A stretch of DNA of 64,000 bases from Rhinopithecus roxellana (taxonomy: Eukaryota; Chordata; Mammalia; Primates; Cercopithecidae): positions 16,283,921-16,347,920 of the forward strand of contig NC_044554.1 in NCBI RefSeq assembly GCF_007565055.1. The letters run 5' to 3'. Positions 32,713 to 44,254 of this stretch are shown here, piece by piece. How positions within the stretch are numbered: the first letter of the stretch is position 1; the number at the start of each line of letters is the position of its first letter. Below the pieces are notes generated by a model. The model had not been told where the DNA came from. It did not search any database and saw only the letters and a list, made by a program, of their open reading frames with translations. The position numbers and the translations under genes were made by a program.

Positions 32713-33415
32713 GCAATGGGCTTCTAGGGGAAGGAGCACCCAATCTTATCTTCAGGGCAGTCAGAAGAGCCAAGTCACAAAAAAAGAACACACAGGTTTT
32801 GTGTGGAGCTAGGAGAGAAATAAATCATGTTCGACTTTACATTACACCCTGCTGTTTCTAAAATGAGCAAAACCTGTGCTTGTTCAGCGGTGAGTAATAT
32901 CGAAAGACAGTGTGGTTTTCTGCTACAGCTTTCTTGAAGCATTGCCATTTTATTGTCCAAAAGTCACATTGTTTGTGTATCCTGCCCCATTCTCTGGAGC
33001 ATGCGGTATTTGATTTTTACACATGCTCCTTGTATCTATCTAGAAATTTTTCCTTAAGAATTCAAAATCAAAACAATGATCACCAATGTTTCGTTTGAAG
33101 AAGAGGAATTACTGATGTGTATTACAAAACAAGGGGTACCCTGCAATGTTTATTGCTTAATTATTCTTTGTGAAGCTTCCTGTTTTGGCTTATTCATGTC
33201 CTTTGCTCTCTTAAAATCCCCTTAAGACCACATCCTCTTCTCTTCCGACTCCTACAGCATCACGTGGTACTGCCTTGCCTCCTTCCAGTGGGGGCTGCTT
33301 CTCTGCAGAACTTGCTATGCCGGTGGTGCTCCCTATAAGTGTGCAGTGTGTGGTCACCCTGTTTTTGTGGTTCAAGTTATCATAGCACCAATTTCAGTTA
33401 AAACTTTTAGAATTT
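32713..33415. other. No gene seen; unassigned sequence
   Basis: No recognisable repeat or ORF family. Two ~61-codon overlapping frames on opposite strands near 32775-33098 are chance. Confidence 0.5.
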
Positions 33416-33431
33416 TATGTCTGTGATTTTT

Positions 33432-33744
33432 TTTTCTTTCTTTCTTTCTTTTTTTTTTTTTTTTTAACAGAGTCTCACTCTGTCACCCAGGCTGGAGTGC
33501 AGTGGCGCGATCTCGGCTCACTGCAAGCTCTGCCTCCCAGGTTCATGCCATCCTCCTGCCTCAGCCTCCGAAGTAGCTGGGGCCACAGGTGTGTGCCACC
33601 ACGCCCCCGCTAATTTTTGTATTTTTAGTAGAGACGGGGTTTCACCGTGTTAGCCAGGATGGTCTCGTTCTCCTTACCTCGTGATCCGCCCGCCTCGGCC
33701 TCCCAAAGTGCTGGGATTACAGGCGTGAGCCACTGCATCCGCCC
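33432..33744 (-). mobile_element. AluY-type SINE, antisense
   Basis: Tail (T/TTTC)n, then AACAGAGTCTCACTCTGTC. The phrase CGTGTTAGCCAGGATGGTCT and GCAAGCTCTGCCTCC are AluY-type. The duplication is TATGTCTGTGATTTTT before (about 33416) and TATATCTGTGATTTTT after (33745). Confidence 0.94.
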
Positions 33745-33760
33745 TATATCTGTGATTTTT

Positions 33761-34420
33761 TCATTAACTTGTCTTGCTCCCGGTCTTGCTGCCCCTAAGG
33801 TCAGGAACCTTGTCTGGTCTTGCTCACCACTATCTCCTACCGGTAACACAGTGGCTGGGTCCCAGCCTCCAGATTGTTTCCTTGCCTCTAAATTCACACC
33901 TTTTCCAAGCCATTCTTCTCATTGTCAGCAATATCTTTACAACTCCGCCATAGCTCCTAATGCCTAGAGTTCAAGTCCCAAATTCCAGGCTACCAGTTGC
34001 TTTTTCAGCCTTATCTACTTTCCTAAGAATGTTGCTTTTTATTTGTGCTTATTTTACCTCAGCTTATGTGACAGAGAACTAGTTCTTTCCCTGCCTTACT
34101 TTCTCTTCAGATTGTACATTGTTTGCATATTTGTAAAGTCTTTATCAGAAAACTCAATAAATATTTACTTCATTGATTTAGACGTTCTGGAGATATAAGT
34201 CTCTAGAATTACCATACCTGACAGCTATGTAGTTCTTCCTATGCCAGGAATTTAAGGTGGTATATTAAACATTCTCTGTTTATATCACTGTAGCCTGAGA
34301 ATATATTTTATTCTATTATTTTATTTATAGCTGTCAATCTTATTGCCTGCAATATAGTAATATTAATACAATGGGCTTTGCAATCCTATGTTAACTGTCT
34401 TTGGATATTTATTGCTTTTT
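33761..34420. other. No gene seen; MIR/L2-like flavour
   Basis: Low-divergence repeats absent. 33765-34170 vaguely resembles L2 3' sequence (GTCAGGAACCTTGTCTGG and ACTCAATAAATATTTACTTC), which fits a sense L2 remnant. The rest is unassigned. Confidence 0.45.
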
Positions 34421-34427
34421 GTTTTTT

Positions 34428-34722
34428 GGTTTTTTTTTTTTTGAGACAGAGTTTCACTCTGTTGCCCAGGCTACGGTGGAGTAGCACTATGTTGACTCAC
34501 TGCAACCTCTGCCTTCTGGGTTAAAGCAATTCTCCTGCCTCAGCCTCCTGAGTAGCTGGGATTACAAGCGCCCGCCCCCATGCCTGCTAATTTTTGTGTT
34601 TTTAGTAGAGATGGGGTTTCACCATGTTGGCCAAGCTGGTCTCTAACTTCTGACCCTGTGATCTGCCCGCCTCGGTCTCCCAAAGTACTGAGATTACAGG
34701 AGTAAGCCGCCGTGCCCGGCCA
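34428..34722 (-). mobile_element. Alu SINE, antisense
   Basis: T-run then GAGACAGAGTTTCACTCTG, two arms, ending CCGTGCCCGGCC. The duplication ATATTTATTG is present on both sides. Confidence 0.94.
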
Positions 34723-34887
34723 TATATTTATTGTTTTATCCATTAAACTTTGTTACCTGGTTAAGTCCTTTCCTGCCTATTTAATTAGATTAATTAGTGG
34801 GTTTTTTTGTTTTAATTCACACAGACTTTTTAATATTTGCCTTTGTTGTGTTTTCTGTCACTACTCACTCTCCATCTTTTCCTTTTT

Positions 34888-36775
34888 TAAAAAAAACATT
34901 ATTGAGGTATGGTTGATGTATAAAATACTGTACATATTTATTGTATACAGCTCAATGAGATTGGGGATAAGTATACACCCATGAAACCACCAACCATCAT
35001 CAATCTCATAAAATATCTATCACCTCCCAAAGTTTTATCCACCCGTGTTAATTATTTTTGTTGTTGTTTTATCATAAGATCTACTCTCTTAGTAATTTTA
35101 TGTATACAAAAGAGTATTGTTAGCTACAGGCACTATGCCGTCTAGTAGATCTTCAAAACTTATTTATCTTGCATAGCTAAACTTTTGTACTCTTTAACCA
35201 TTACTCTCCAATTTCTCCTACCCCAAGTCCCTGGCAGCCACCATCCCACTCTGCTTCTATGAGTTTGACTACTTTAAGTTCCATATATAAGTGAGATCAT
35301 ACGTATTTGTATTTCTCTGTCTGCCTAAATATTTCATTTTCTATCCATGATGTTGCAAATTGCAGAATTTCCTTTTTCTATGGCTGTAAAATGTTCCATT
35401 GTATACATATATCACAATTTCTTTGTGCATTCATATGTCCATGGAAATTTATGTTGATTCCATATCTTGGCTTTTGTAAATAGTGATGAAATGAATGTGG
35501 GGGTGCCGATATCACTTTGAGATCCTGATTTCAATTCATTTAGATATATAACCAGAAGAACTGCTGGATAATAAGGAAGGTTTATTTTTAATTTTTTGAG
35601 GAAACTTCATACTATTTTCTATAATGGTTTTACCAACTTATATTCCCACTAACAGTGTACAAGGGTTCCTTTTTCTTCACATACTCATCAACAATTATTA
35701 TCTTTTGTTTTTTCAATCATAGCCATCCTAACAGGTGTGAGGCGATATCTTATTGTGGTTTTGATTTGCATTTCTCCAATGGTTGGTAATGTTGATCACC
35801 TTTTTATGTACTTGTTGGCCATTTGTATGTTTTCTTTGGGAAAATGTCTATTCAGCTCCGTTACCCATTTTTTAATGGGATTATTTGAGTTGTTGCTATT
35901 CAGTTGTATAAGTTCCTTGTGTGTTTTGGATGTTAACCCCTTATCACATACATAGTTTGCAAATATTTCCTCCCATTCCATAGGTTGCCTTTTCATTTTG
36001 TTGATTGTTTCTTTTGCCACGCAGAAGTTTTTTAGCTGGATGTCATCTCACTTTATTTTTCCTTTTGTTGTCTGTGCTTTTGGTGTCGTACCCAAAATAT
36101 CATCACTAAAACCAATGTCAAGGACCTTTTTCCTACGTTTTCTTCTAGGAGTTTTATGCTTTCAGAGCTCATGTTTAATTCTTTAATCTAGTTTGAGTTA
36201 ATTTTTGTGTGTGATGTAAAACAAGGGCCTGATTTCATTCTTTGGCATGTGGATATCCAATTTCCCTAACACCCTGTATTGAAGAAACTATGTTGTGCAT
36301 TCTTGACATCCATGCCCAAAATTACTTGGCTGTATATGCATTAGTTCATTTCTGGGTTCTCTATTTTGTTCCATTGGTCTTTTTTTTTTTTTTAATGCCA
36401 GCACCATACTGTTTTGATTACTATAACTTTGTGCTACAATTAGAAATCAGAACATGCAATTTTTTTCTAGCATTGTTGTTCTTGCTCAAAGTTGGTTTGG
36501 CTACTTGGAGTCCTTTATGGTTCCATATACATTTTAGGATTTTTTTCTATTCCTGTGAAAAAATGCTATTGGAATTTTATAGAGATTGCAGGTTGAACCT
36601 GTAGATTACTTTGTGTAGTAAAACCATTTTAACAATATTAATTCTTCTAATCCATAACATGGGATACCTTTCAATTTATTTACATCTAATTTCTTTCACT
36701 GGAGTTCTATAGTTTCCAGTGTACAGATCTATCATGTCCTTGGTTAAATGTATGCCTAAGTACTTTTATTCTAAA
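34888..36775 (-). mobile_element. L1M fragment (3' UTR and distal ORF2), antisense
   Basis: Begins on the + strand with AAAACATTATTGAGGTATGG. Antisense ORF2 landmarks follow in order: GTTGCAAATTGCAGAATTTC, CATCCTAACAGGTGTGAGG, TTGCAAATATTTCCTCCCAT, AACACCCTGTATTGAAG and TTCCATTGGTC. It ends near CCTAAGTACTTTTATTC. It is 5' truncated and has no frame. It is an L1MB/L1MC-type by resemblance. Confidence 0.88.
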
Positions 36776-37053
36776 GGTTAAAGTTTTTCTGATGATCTCG
36801 ATCAGAACTGTCTTGTAGTATCTTTTAGTTGCTTCCCTGTGTAAATACTTTACTTGCTCTAAAATATTTAGAATGTTTTCAGAATAATAGAGATTGAAAA
36901 CTTTAGCAAACTGAGGAATTTGTACAAATTCAGCATGGTACTTATCATTTGTTGCCCAGGTAAGCTGTATCATATTTAAAGGTGCAGTGCTCTGAGAAAT
37001 TGTCTGAACCTAAGTTTTCAAAGTTAATACCATCTTTATTATAAAGATTTCAA
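36776..37053. other. No gene seen
   Basis: Unassigned AT-rich sequence between an L1M and an Alu. The 88-codon minus-strand frame overlaps the L1 edge and has no recognisable domain. Confidence 0.5.
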
Positions 37054-37360
37054 GGCCAGGAGTGGTGGCTTATGCCTGTAATCCTGGCACTTTGGGAGGC
37101 CAAGGCAGGTGGATCACCTAAGGTCAGGAGTTCGAGACCAGCCTGGCCAACATGGTGAAACCCTGTCTCTACTAAAAATACAAAAATTAGCCAGCTGTGG
37201 TGGCATACACCTGTAATCCCAGCTACTCGGGAGGCTGAGGCAGGAGAATCACTTGAACCTGGGAGGCAGAGGTTATTGTGAGTGGAGAATGCACCACTGC
37301 ACTCCAGCCTGGGAGACAGAGCAAGATTCTGTCTCAAAAAAAAAAAAAAAAAAAAAAAAT
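37054..37360 (+). mobile_element. Alu SINE
   Basis: GGCCAGGAGTGGTGGCTT start, two arms and an A23 tail followed by an AT/CA-rich patch. A clear target duplication was not found. Confidence 0.93.
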
Positions 37361-37399
37361 ACACATATATACATATTTTTAAAACAAATAGATGTACTA

Positions 37400-38092
37400 T
37401 ACTTTGCAACCCTTTTGTAATAGCAGAAAATTGGAAACATTCTGTATGTTTATAAATAGAAAATTGAATAACCTATGGTACATCTATGCAAAGGAGTGCT
37501 ATGCAGCTATGAAAAGGAATGAGGTCTATCTCTGTATATTCCTATAAAGTTCTTTAGGATATATTATTAAGTCTAAATGTCTAAGTTTTGCTTCAAAATA
37601 ATCTAGAGAGTTCAGAGGGGAAGTGGAAGGGTTATAGATAAATTGCTCATGAATTGATATTTATTGAAGCTGATTAATGGGTACTTGAGGATTCATTGTA
37701 CTAATCTGCTACTTTTGTTTATATTTGAAACACTTTTCTTTTCTTTCTTTCTTTCTTTCTTTTTTTTTTTTTTTTTTGAGACAGAGTCTCGCTGTGTCTC
37801 CCAGGCTGGAGTACAATGACGTGATCTCAGCTCACTGCAACCACCACCCACGGGGTTCAAGTGATTCTCCTGCCTCAGCCTCCCAAGTAGCTGGGATTAC
37901 AGGCACACACCACCATGCCTGGATAATTTTTTTGGTATTTTTAGTAGAGATGGGGTTTCACCATGTTGGCCAGGCTAGTCTTGAACTCCTGACCTCAGGT
38001 AATCCACCTGCCTCCATCTCCCAAAGTGCTGAGATTACAGGCATGAGTCACCATGCCCAGCCTTTGAAACACTTCTTAATAAAAAGGTTAAA
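37400..38092 (+). mobile_element. L1ME-like 3' end, split by an Alu
   Basis: ATAGCAGAAAATTGGAAACA, AGGAGTGCTATGCAGC, GGATATATTATTAAGTC, then after the Alu TTCTTAATAAAAAGGTTA. The order fits an old L1 3' end in sense orientation. Confidence 0.7.
37741..38062 (-). mobile_element. Alu SINE, antisense, in the L1ME end
   Basis: Tail (TTTC)4 plus T17, GAGACAGAGTCTCGCTGTG, ends CATGCCCAGCC. The duplication TTTGAAACACTTTTCT (about 37725-37740) versus TTTGAAACACTTCTTA (38063). Confidence 0.94.
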
Positions 38093-39128
38093 AATAAGAT
38101 ATAGCCTAACGTTCTGAAGGAAATATTTTTCTGGGATATTCATTCACATTTAATATCCATGAAAGGATTGAGTGTACATATTTTAGTTTATTCACAAAAC
38201 AAATTTAAATGTATAGCCAAACCATTTTTAGCTGCTTGAAGATTTAAGCAATAAACTGTGATTACTTAGCAAATATAAAGTATTGTAATGTCATAATAAT
38301 AATAGTTATTTTAAAAAAAACACTATGGGGCATTGAAAAAAGTAAACGTGTTAAAGGAAGGGAAGTCAAATGATACCACTGGCTATTAACATCACATAAC
38401 AACAGACAATCAGATATTTGGAGCCTCCTGATGGAAGTGTATGTTACCACCTATGAAGTATTGTTGTAGCAGCAGGAAGAGGAAAACAAGTACATGTATA
38501 ATTTATGACTGCAGCAGAAAATTAGAGATAGCAGAGTAAGAGCTCAAGTCCTGAGGCATTATCATGTTTAATCTGCACATCTTTTTGAAACATAAAAATT
38601 AGTTGTTGTTTTGTTTTACTAATTTTACCCCATTTTAGAGAGGAGTAAATTTAATGAATAAATGATATGTCTGTGACCACCTGACTAACACATTCAAGAA
38701 CCCAGAACCTACCAAACCTTCTGGCTTCATATGATAGAACATGCTTTCCATGTTATAGAGTGAGGCTCAATGTCATCAAGAAAGAGCCAATCCAATAAGA
38801 TAGACATAAGAAATGATACATATACTCCAGAAGATTCAGACCTTAAAAACATGACAATTGCAGTTATCTTCTTTGGCAAGAGAAGAGTGTAAGTATAATG
38901 TTCTGTTGATTCAGTGAAGATTCACGTATTTCTGAGATCAAAAAGAGCTGATGATGATATTGGCACTCTCTTATACAACGGAGGCATTTTACCCGCTCTC
39001 TCTCCAGAAGGGCAGTCATCCCAATGTCACCAAAGTGGGCCAACAGAGGCCTTGATGACTAAGACAGAGTTCTTTTAGAAACTCCTGTGGATCTACTTGA
39101 ATACATGGCCAAATCAATGGCTAATACA
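38093..39128. other. No gene seen; possible L2/MIR at 38530-38740
   Basis: A phrase pattern (TTTTACCCCATTTTAGAGAG, GTGACCACCTGACTAAC) near 38620-38690 hints at a MIR/L2 remnant on the + strand. The rest is unassigned. Confidence 0.4.
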
Positions 39129-40741
39129 CAGGGCCGGCTTCAGCTTCATAGATGTATGACCTACATAGTCACACAAAGATCTGCTCTCAGAAGAGCCCTG
39201 CACTTGTTTTAATGCTCTGCTGTCACCATTTTTAAATACTTAAAATTTTATTTTTGAGCTTGAGTTTTGTAAATAAAGTCTGTTGGGACAATCGCACATT
39301 CACATGAGCAGCACAGATAGGCCAGGAAGCAGTGTGCACATGCATAGGCCTGAATCAGTGACTGCAGCAGAGGGTGTGGGTGCCAAGCAAATAGGCCTGT
39401 GGCCTGGTGCTCAAAAGCATGCATCAGAACAATTTGAGGTATCACAGAGTCTCAAGGCAGCCAGGCCAGCACTTGAGTGCACGTTGACAAAAGCAATGGC
39501 AGCAATAGCAGCAGAAGCAACATGACAGCAAAAGTAATAGGGACAGCTACATCAGTGATGGCTTCAGGAGAAAGAAGAGGCTCTACATGGGGACAGTTCT
39601 AGAACCTACCATGGGAGGCTGGTCCCCAGCACCTGTCCCTGTGGTATTTGCACATATAATAAGGAAAGAAACTATTGACACTCATGCAGAAAACTTTTTT
39701 AGTAAAATATTACAAAATAAAAGCAAACACACAGACATTGTAATAAAACATGTCAAGGAGTTATTAGAATTATTCAGAGAGTTTAAAATCTCCAGTTTTG
39801 AAAACTGCTATAATATTGCAAATCAAATATCCATAAGTTTAGAAATTGAAATTAAAGATGATTGCATGTGACAGAAAATAATACTTTTCCAAGCTTGAAT
39901 AAAAGCTTCTAAAGCTTTGAATAAATGAAGTATGAACAAGAAAGACCATTTTTAATTTTATTTTTTCTTTGTAATGGAACATACAACAATAGAATGCATA
40001 TAAGCAGGTGTTTTGGTGTATATACAAAATATAAAGCCACTTTGGATTATTGTACAACCTCCAGAAGTTACCAAAATTGTCAGAGGAAACATTAAAATGA
40101 ATGTTGAATAAATTTACATTTAAAATTAAATTCACAGAGGAAGCTGGTTTTTAGAAAGAGTTAAATCTTTTTAGAAACTTGTTCTACAAGAATCATCAGC
40201 TCAAAAGGTTATATTTTGAAATGATTTATCAGAAATTTATCTAAATGTTATCACAGCCAATAAATATTCTTATAAACTTCAGTGAAAGATGCATGAGCAG
40301 GAAGATTCTTCTCAAATTAAAAATTGCCAAAAATTATGTACGATCTTGCATTTCTCAAGAGCAACTCACATCACTTTCAGTTTGATCAATTAAAAATGAA
40401 ATTACAATGAGTATAAATTTTGATGATCTAGTAAATTAATTTGCAGAAAAGTGAGTCAGAAAATTCTTATGATCACTCAAGATATTATATTATTGTTATT
40501 TTATTATATAAAATTGTGACATCAAAAATATTTTCTTAGGATTTGTTACTATTCACTTAGTTTTTGTTGCTATTCATGTATTGCTATTACACCTATTACA
40601 TTTTATAAGTAATAAAATATTTTTAAAGGGAAAACTTTTTATATATTAGTAACTTTCAGAGGACATTTTTCTGACATTTTGACAAGGAATCCCACATTTG
40701 TTTTTTTGTACTGGGTCCTGCAAATTATGTAGGTCACCCTG
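39129..40741 (+). mobile_element. hAT-type DNA transposon fossil (Zaphod/Tip100-like)
   Basis: The ends CAGGGCCGGC (39129) and, inverted, CAGGGTGACC (complement at 40732-40741) are degenerate inverted repeats. They are flanked by 8-bp sequences CTAATACA (39121-39128) and CCAATATG (40742-40749), 6 of 8 identical; an 8-bp duplication is diagnostic of hAT. The first 500 bp is relatively GC-rich, the remainder AT-rich with no frame except the relic below. The family name is provisional. Confidence 0.7.
39587..39871 (+). pseudogene. hAT transposase relic ORF (about 94 codons)
   Basis: Residues ~40-85 (VKELLELFREFKISSFENC, followed by YNIANQISISLEIEIK) resemble the helical segment of hAT/ZMYM1-like transposases, where a run similar to FRENGFENALxxAxxIAxxLxI precedes a Lys-rich stretch. 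It ends at TGA 39869-39871. The DDE catalytic residues and the dimerisation domain are absent from this ORF. It is best read as the decayed coding part of the element. Confidence 0.55.
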
Positions 40742-40749
40742 CCAATATG

Positions 40750-41548
40750 ATTTGAGGAAGAAAAATTTTTGAAGCTGGTGTTAGCAGTTGCCCACAGCAA
40801 TTACAGAAGAACCTCAGTTTTGCTCCTGTGGGACTTTGGTTTTGGACAAACTAACTTTCCAATAAGAAGTAAATGAATTATTGTTACTGCATTGATTTAG
40901 TATTAAGCATTTTATTTCTGAAAATTCAAGTAAACTATTTGCAATTGTAATATTCTTTGAACATTAGAAGAATAGCAGAACTTGTTGGTCCCATTGGCAA
41001 TTATTTTTAGCACACATTCTAAGTATGTTATTTGTAAGGTGTTGAAGGTATATGGGTAAATAAGAATATAATTTCTGTTCTAAGAAGTTCAATAAGGTAG
41101 ACAATATGAAAAATAGTAAATTACAATACAGTATTTTAAGCACTTTTCTACAGAAATATGTACGAGGTATAGATTATAGAGGTATCAGAAAGCACACTTT
41201 GCTTTCTGATAATAGGATAGCTGGAGAGGTTTCTGACTTCTTGTTGCATAAATGTCTAGGCTGATATTGACTTGACTCTCATTATAATTCATATATATTT
41301 TATTTTCCAATTATTGCAACAGTAGCATACTTTTAAAAATAAGAAGGATTGATTTGAATGCAACAGTAGAGAGTATCTTTGCAAAAAAGCAGTCTTTTAC
41401 AATGAGATTATAGCTAACTTTCCTGATTTGTAGTTTCATTGAAGAATACCTTATTCCATTTTTTGCTTATTTTTATTATTTTCCATTAATTTTACTTTAT
41501 AAGTGAAGACACTCCTAAATAGTCACGTATGGATTAATTTTATTTTAG
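40750..41548. other. No gene seen; likely intron or upstream sequence
   Basis: AT-rich, no recognised repeat. It directly precedes the candidate exon. Confidence 0.5.
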
Positions 41549-41715
41549 AATCGTGAAAAATGGAAGACAGTAGCACAGACACAGAAAAAGAAGAGGAAGA
41601 GGAGAAAGATGAAAAGGATCAAGAGCCCATTTATGCCATAGTGCCCACAATTAACATTCAAGATGAGCGGTTTGTTGATTTATCCGAAACTCCAGCTTTC
41701 ATTTTTCTGCATGAG
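41549..41715 (+). CDS. Candidate 5' coding exon of an unnamed gene
   Basis: An acceptor TTAATTTTATTTTAG (ends 41548) precedes 11 nt of 5' UTR and ATG at 41560. An in-frame TGA at 41554 shows the ATG is the first codon. 52 codons run to 41715, where GAG is followed by GTATAT, a good donor. Without splicing the frame reads on into AT-rich intron sequence and stops at 41769. The protein starts acidic (MEDSSTDTEKEEEEEKDEKD, Glu/Asp/Lys-rich and disordered) and continues with a hydrophobic-patterned part (PIYAIVPTINIQDERFVDLS, then ETPAFIFLHE) unlike repeat-derived translation. Lack of any transposon relationship and the splice-site context support a real exon. I do not recognise the gene and assign no function. 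Lysine/glutamate-rich starts like this are common in cytoskeletal and ciliary proteins, which is only a resemblance. Confidence 0.7.
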
Positions 41716-42492
41716 GTATATTTTTCTTTATATGTTACTACAGTAAAACCCAACTCAACATGTACTTAAAAATTCAAATGAAGCCAATATCATTATCAAA
41801 ATTCTTTATTACATATATCCTGTAGGTGATATTTACAACCTGATACATTAAAACAAAATGGTCCCTGCCTTTTCTTCCAAAAATTTATCATGTAATTCTG
41901 AGTCAATGCAGTAGTGTAGGTTCTGATACTTTCGTAGCCTAAGTATTAGCATATATATTCAGTCAGTTACATACATTTCTTGGGTTGGTACATGAAATGA
42001 AGATTTCTTTTATTATTGCATATACTACATTTACTTCCATACAATGAAAAGATCTTGTCATATGATAGAAAGAATATATATTTACCTAACTAACTATAGT
42101 TACTGCAATGGAGCACTGAAATCTGCTGTTTTCTATCAGGAAATAAGCAAAAAGGGGAATATGATGAATTATATATTCTCATTATGTGAACTTTAAAAAG
42201 CAAGATGAACATTTAGGAAATACCCATATATGGGGAGGGTTTTTTTTTTTAAGTAATGGCTGACTACATATTCAACTGTTACCTGGTCATGCCTGACAGC
42301 TATACTTTAGAAAATGATTTAAAGGACATTGGAATTTCAGATGACAAACTTTATATAACTGAATAAAACATTCTAAGAAATTTGATAATCATAGTAAAAA
42401 ATAAGTTTAAAAAGTCTTAAAGCAAAAACAGAATACATTCAAAACCGAGAAGCAAAACCAAATTGGAACAGAATGCAATAAAAAAGTAATTT
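41716..42492. other. AT-rich, probably intron; no further exon seen
   Basis: No repeat with clear identity; no second coding exon could be supported. Confidence 0.5.
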
Positions 42493-42540
42493 TTAAAATA
42501 ATAGTGTTATGGCCCATAATCCATAACACTATTATTTTAA
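42493..42540. repeat. Perfect 20-bp inverted repeat with 8-bp loop
   Basis: TTAAAATAATAGTGTTATGG (42493-42512) and its exact complement CCATAACACTATTATTTTAA (42521-42540) flank CCCATAAT. A third, partial direct copy TTAAAATAATAGTG lies at 42563-42576, abutting the start of the AluY. Such a hairpin is typical of template-switch filler. Confidence 0.97.
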
Positions 42541-42570
42541 AATAATCCCACTATTTATTATTTTAAAATA

Positions 42571-42861
42571 ATAGTGCTGTAATCCCAGCACTTTGGGAGG
42601 CCGAGGCAGGTGGATCACGAGGTCAGGAGATCGAGACCATCCTGGCTAACACGGTGAAACCCCGTCTCTAGTAAAAATACAAAAAATTTGCCAGGCGGGG
42701 TGGCTGGCGCCTGTAGTCCCAGCTACTTAGTAGGCTGAGGCAGGAGAATAGCGTGAACCCGGGAGGCAGAGCTTGCAGTGAGCCGAGATAGCGCCACTGC
42801 ACTCCAGCCTGAGTGACAGAACAAGACTCCATCTCCAAAAAAAAAAAAAAAAAAAAAAAAA
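42571..42861 (+). mobile_element. AluY-type SINE with a rearranged 5' end
   Basis: The Alu body begins at CTGTAATCCCAGC, missing the first ~20 bp. GTGGATCACGAGGTCAGGAG and ATCCTGGCTAACACGG are AluY-type. The A-run ends at 42861 and is followed by AGTGTTAT, which matches 42503-42510 and is the probable target duplication. Between that and the Alu lies the inverted-repeat filler. Confidence 0.92.
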
Positions 42862-42939
42862 GTGTTATATATGTGTGTACAGGATCTAAATTGCTAAATT
42901 GTTCACTTTTTCTACAGTTTTGACTTTTTCTTTTGTTTT

Positions 42940-44220
42940 GACATAATTTCAGATATACAGGACAGTTGCAAGAATAGTGCAAAGAATTTCCATAGTTACT
43001 TTGGAACTTAAACCCAGATTTCTCAGATGTTAACATCTTACCACATTTGCTTTATCCTTTTCTTTCTATCTTCTTGTTCTCTCAACCTCTCTCTTTCTCT
43101 CTCTCTGAAGACATGATGCCCCTTTACACCTAAATGCATCACTGTGTTTCCTAAAAATATATTCATTCTCTTAATCATAGTACAATAATATCAGGAAATT
43201 AACACTGATATAATACCATTTTCTAATCTACATGCCTTATTCAGGTCTCGCCAATTGTCCCAATAATGTTCTTTATAGCAAAAGAAAATTCCAGATTATG
43301 TATTGCATTCAGTAGTCATCTCTTTAGTCTCCTTTAATCTGGAACAATTCTTCAGGATTTCTTTAGTTTTCATGATATTGACACTTTGAAGAGAAGAGGC
43401 TGTTTATTTTGTGATTTTTTTTTTCAATTTGGATTTTTCCAATTTTCTCATTATTAGATTCAAGTTATGTATTTTTGGTGAAAATATAAAGAAACAATGT
43501 TGTATTCTTCTCAAGTATCTTCTACCAGGAACACATGATGTGCCTTGTCCCACTGCTAGACTTGTTCATCTTGATCACTTGGTTAAGGTGGTGACTTCCA
43601 GATTTCTCTTTTATTTATTTATTTTTCCGTTTGAAATTAATAAGCACCTCAAGAAAAGATACTCTGAGACTATGTAGTTGTCTTACTCCTCTTAACATTT
43701 TCACCTACTAGCTTGGGATTTATTGGTGATACTTACCCAAATCAACTTTTGTTATGATGGTTGTCAAATGGTGATTTTCTAATTCCATCATTTCTTCTAT
43801 ATTTGTTAGGTGGCTTTCTACTATGAGGAAGAACTTTCTCTTCTTTCCTTATTTTTTCATCTGTTTATCAGTGTGGACTTATGGTTTCTCACTGTCATTC
43901 CTTTTCATGCTCTAATTGTCCCACATTTGGCCAGTGTACGCCCTTCAGGTAGGCTTACCTGTCCTTCTGATACGCTCCTGTGATTCCTTCTGCACTTCCT
44001 TTCTGGCATAAGAATGTGTTCTGGGCTCATCTTGTATTTTCTTTGCTCCAGTCATTTCTTGGAGGATCCCTAGTTCCTTTTACTGGAGAATGATATTTGG
44101 AAACTAAGATATTAATGCTGAGTATGGTCATTGCTCCTAGAATGTCATAGCTTCTAGCCCCTGTCAGTGGACAGAGCTAGGGAATAGATTTATGAATATT
44201 TATATCCACACAAATTTAAA
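42940..44220 (-). mobile_element. Ancient L1 (L1ME/L1M5-like) 3' region, antisense
   Basis: Landmarks in order: CAGGACAGTTGCAAGAATAG, GATGTTAACATCTTACC, AGGAAATTAACACTGATA, GACACTTTGAAGAG, TTGATCACTTGGTTAAGGTG, CAAATGGTGATTTTCTA, GGGCTCATCTTGTATTTTC and ACTGGAGAATGATATTTGG. No frame. Short (CT)n at 43087-43108. Confidence 0.7.
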
Positions 44221-44254
44221 TCTATTTCTACGTCTGTCTTTATATATTTTTAAA

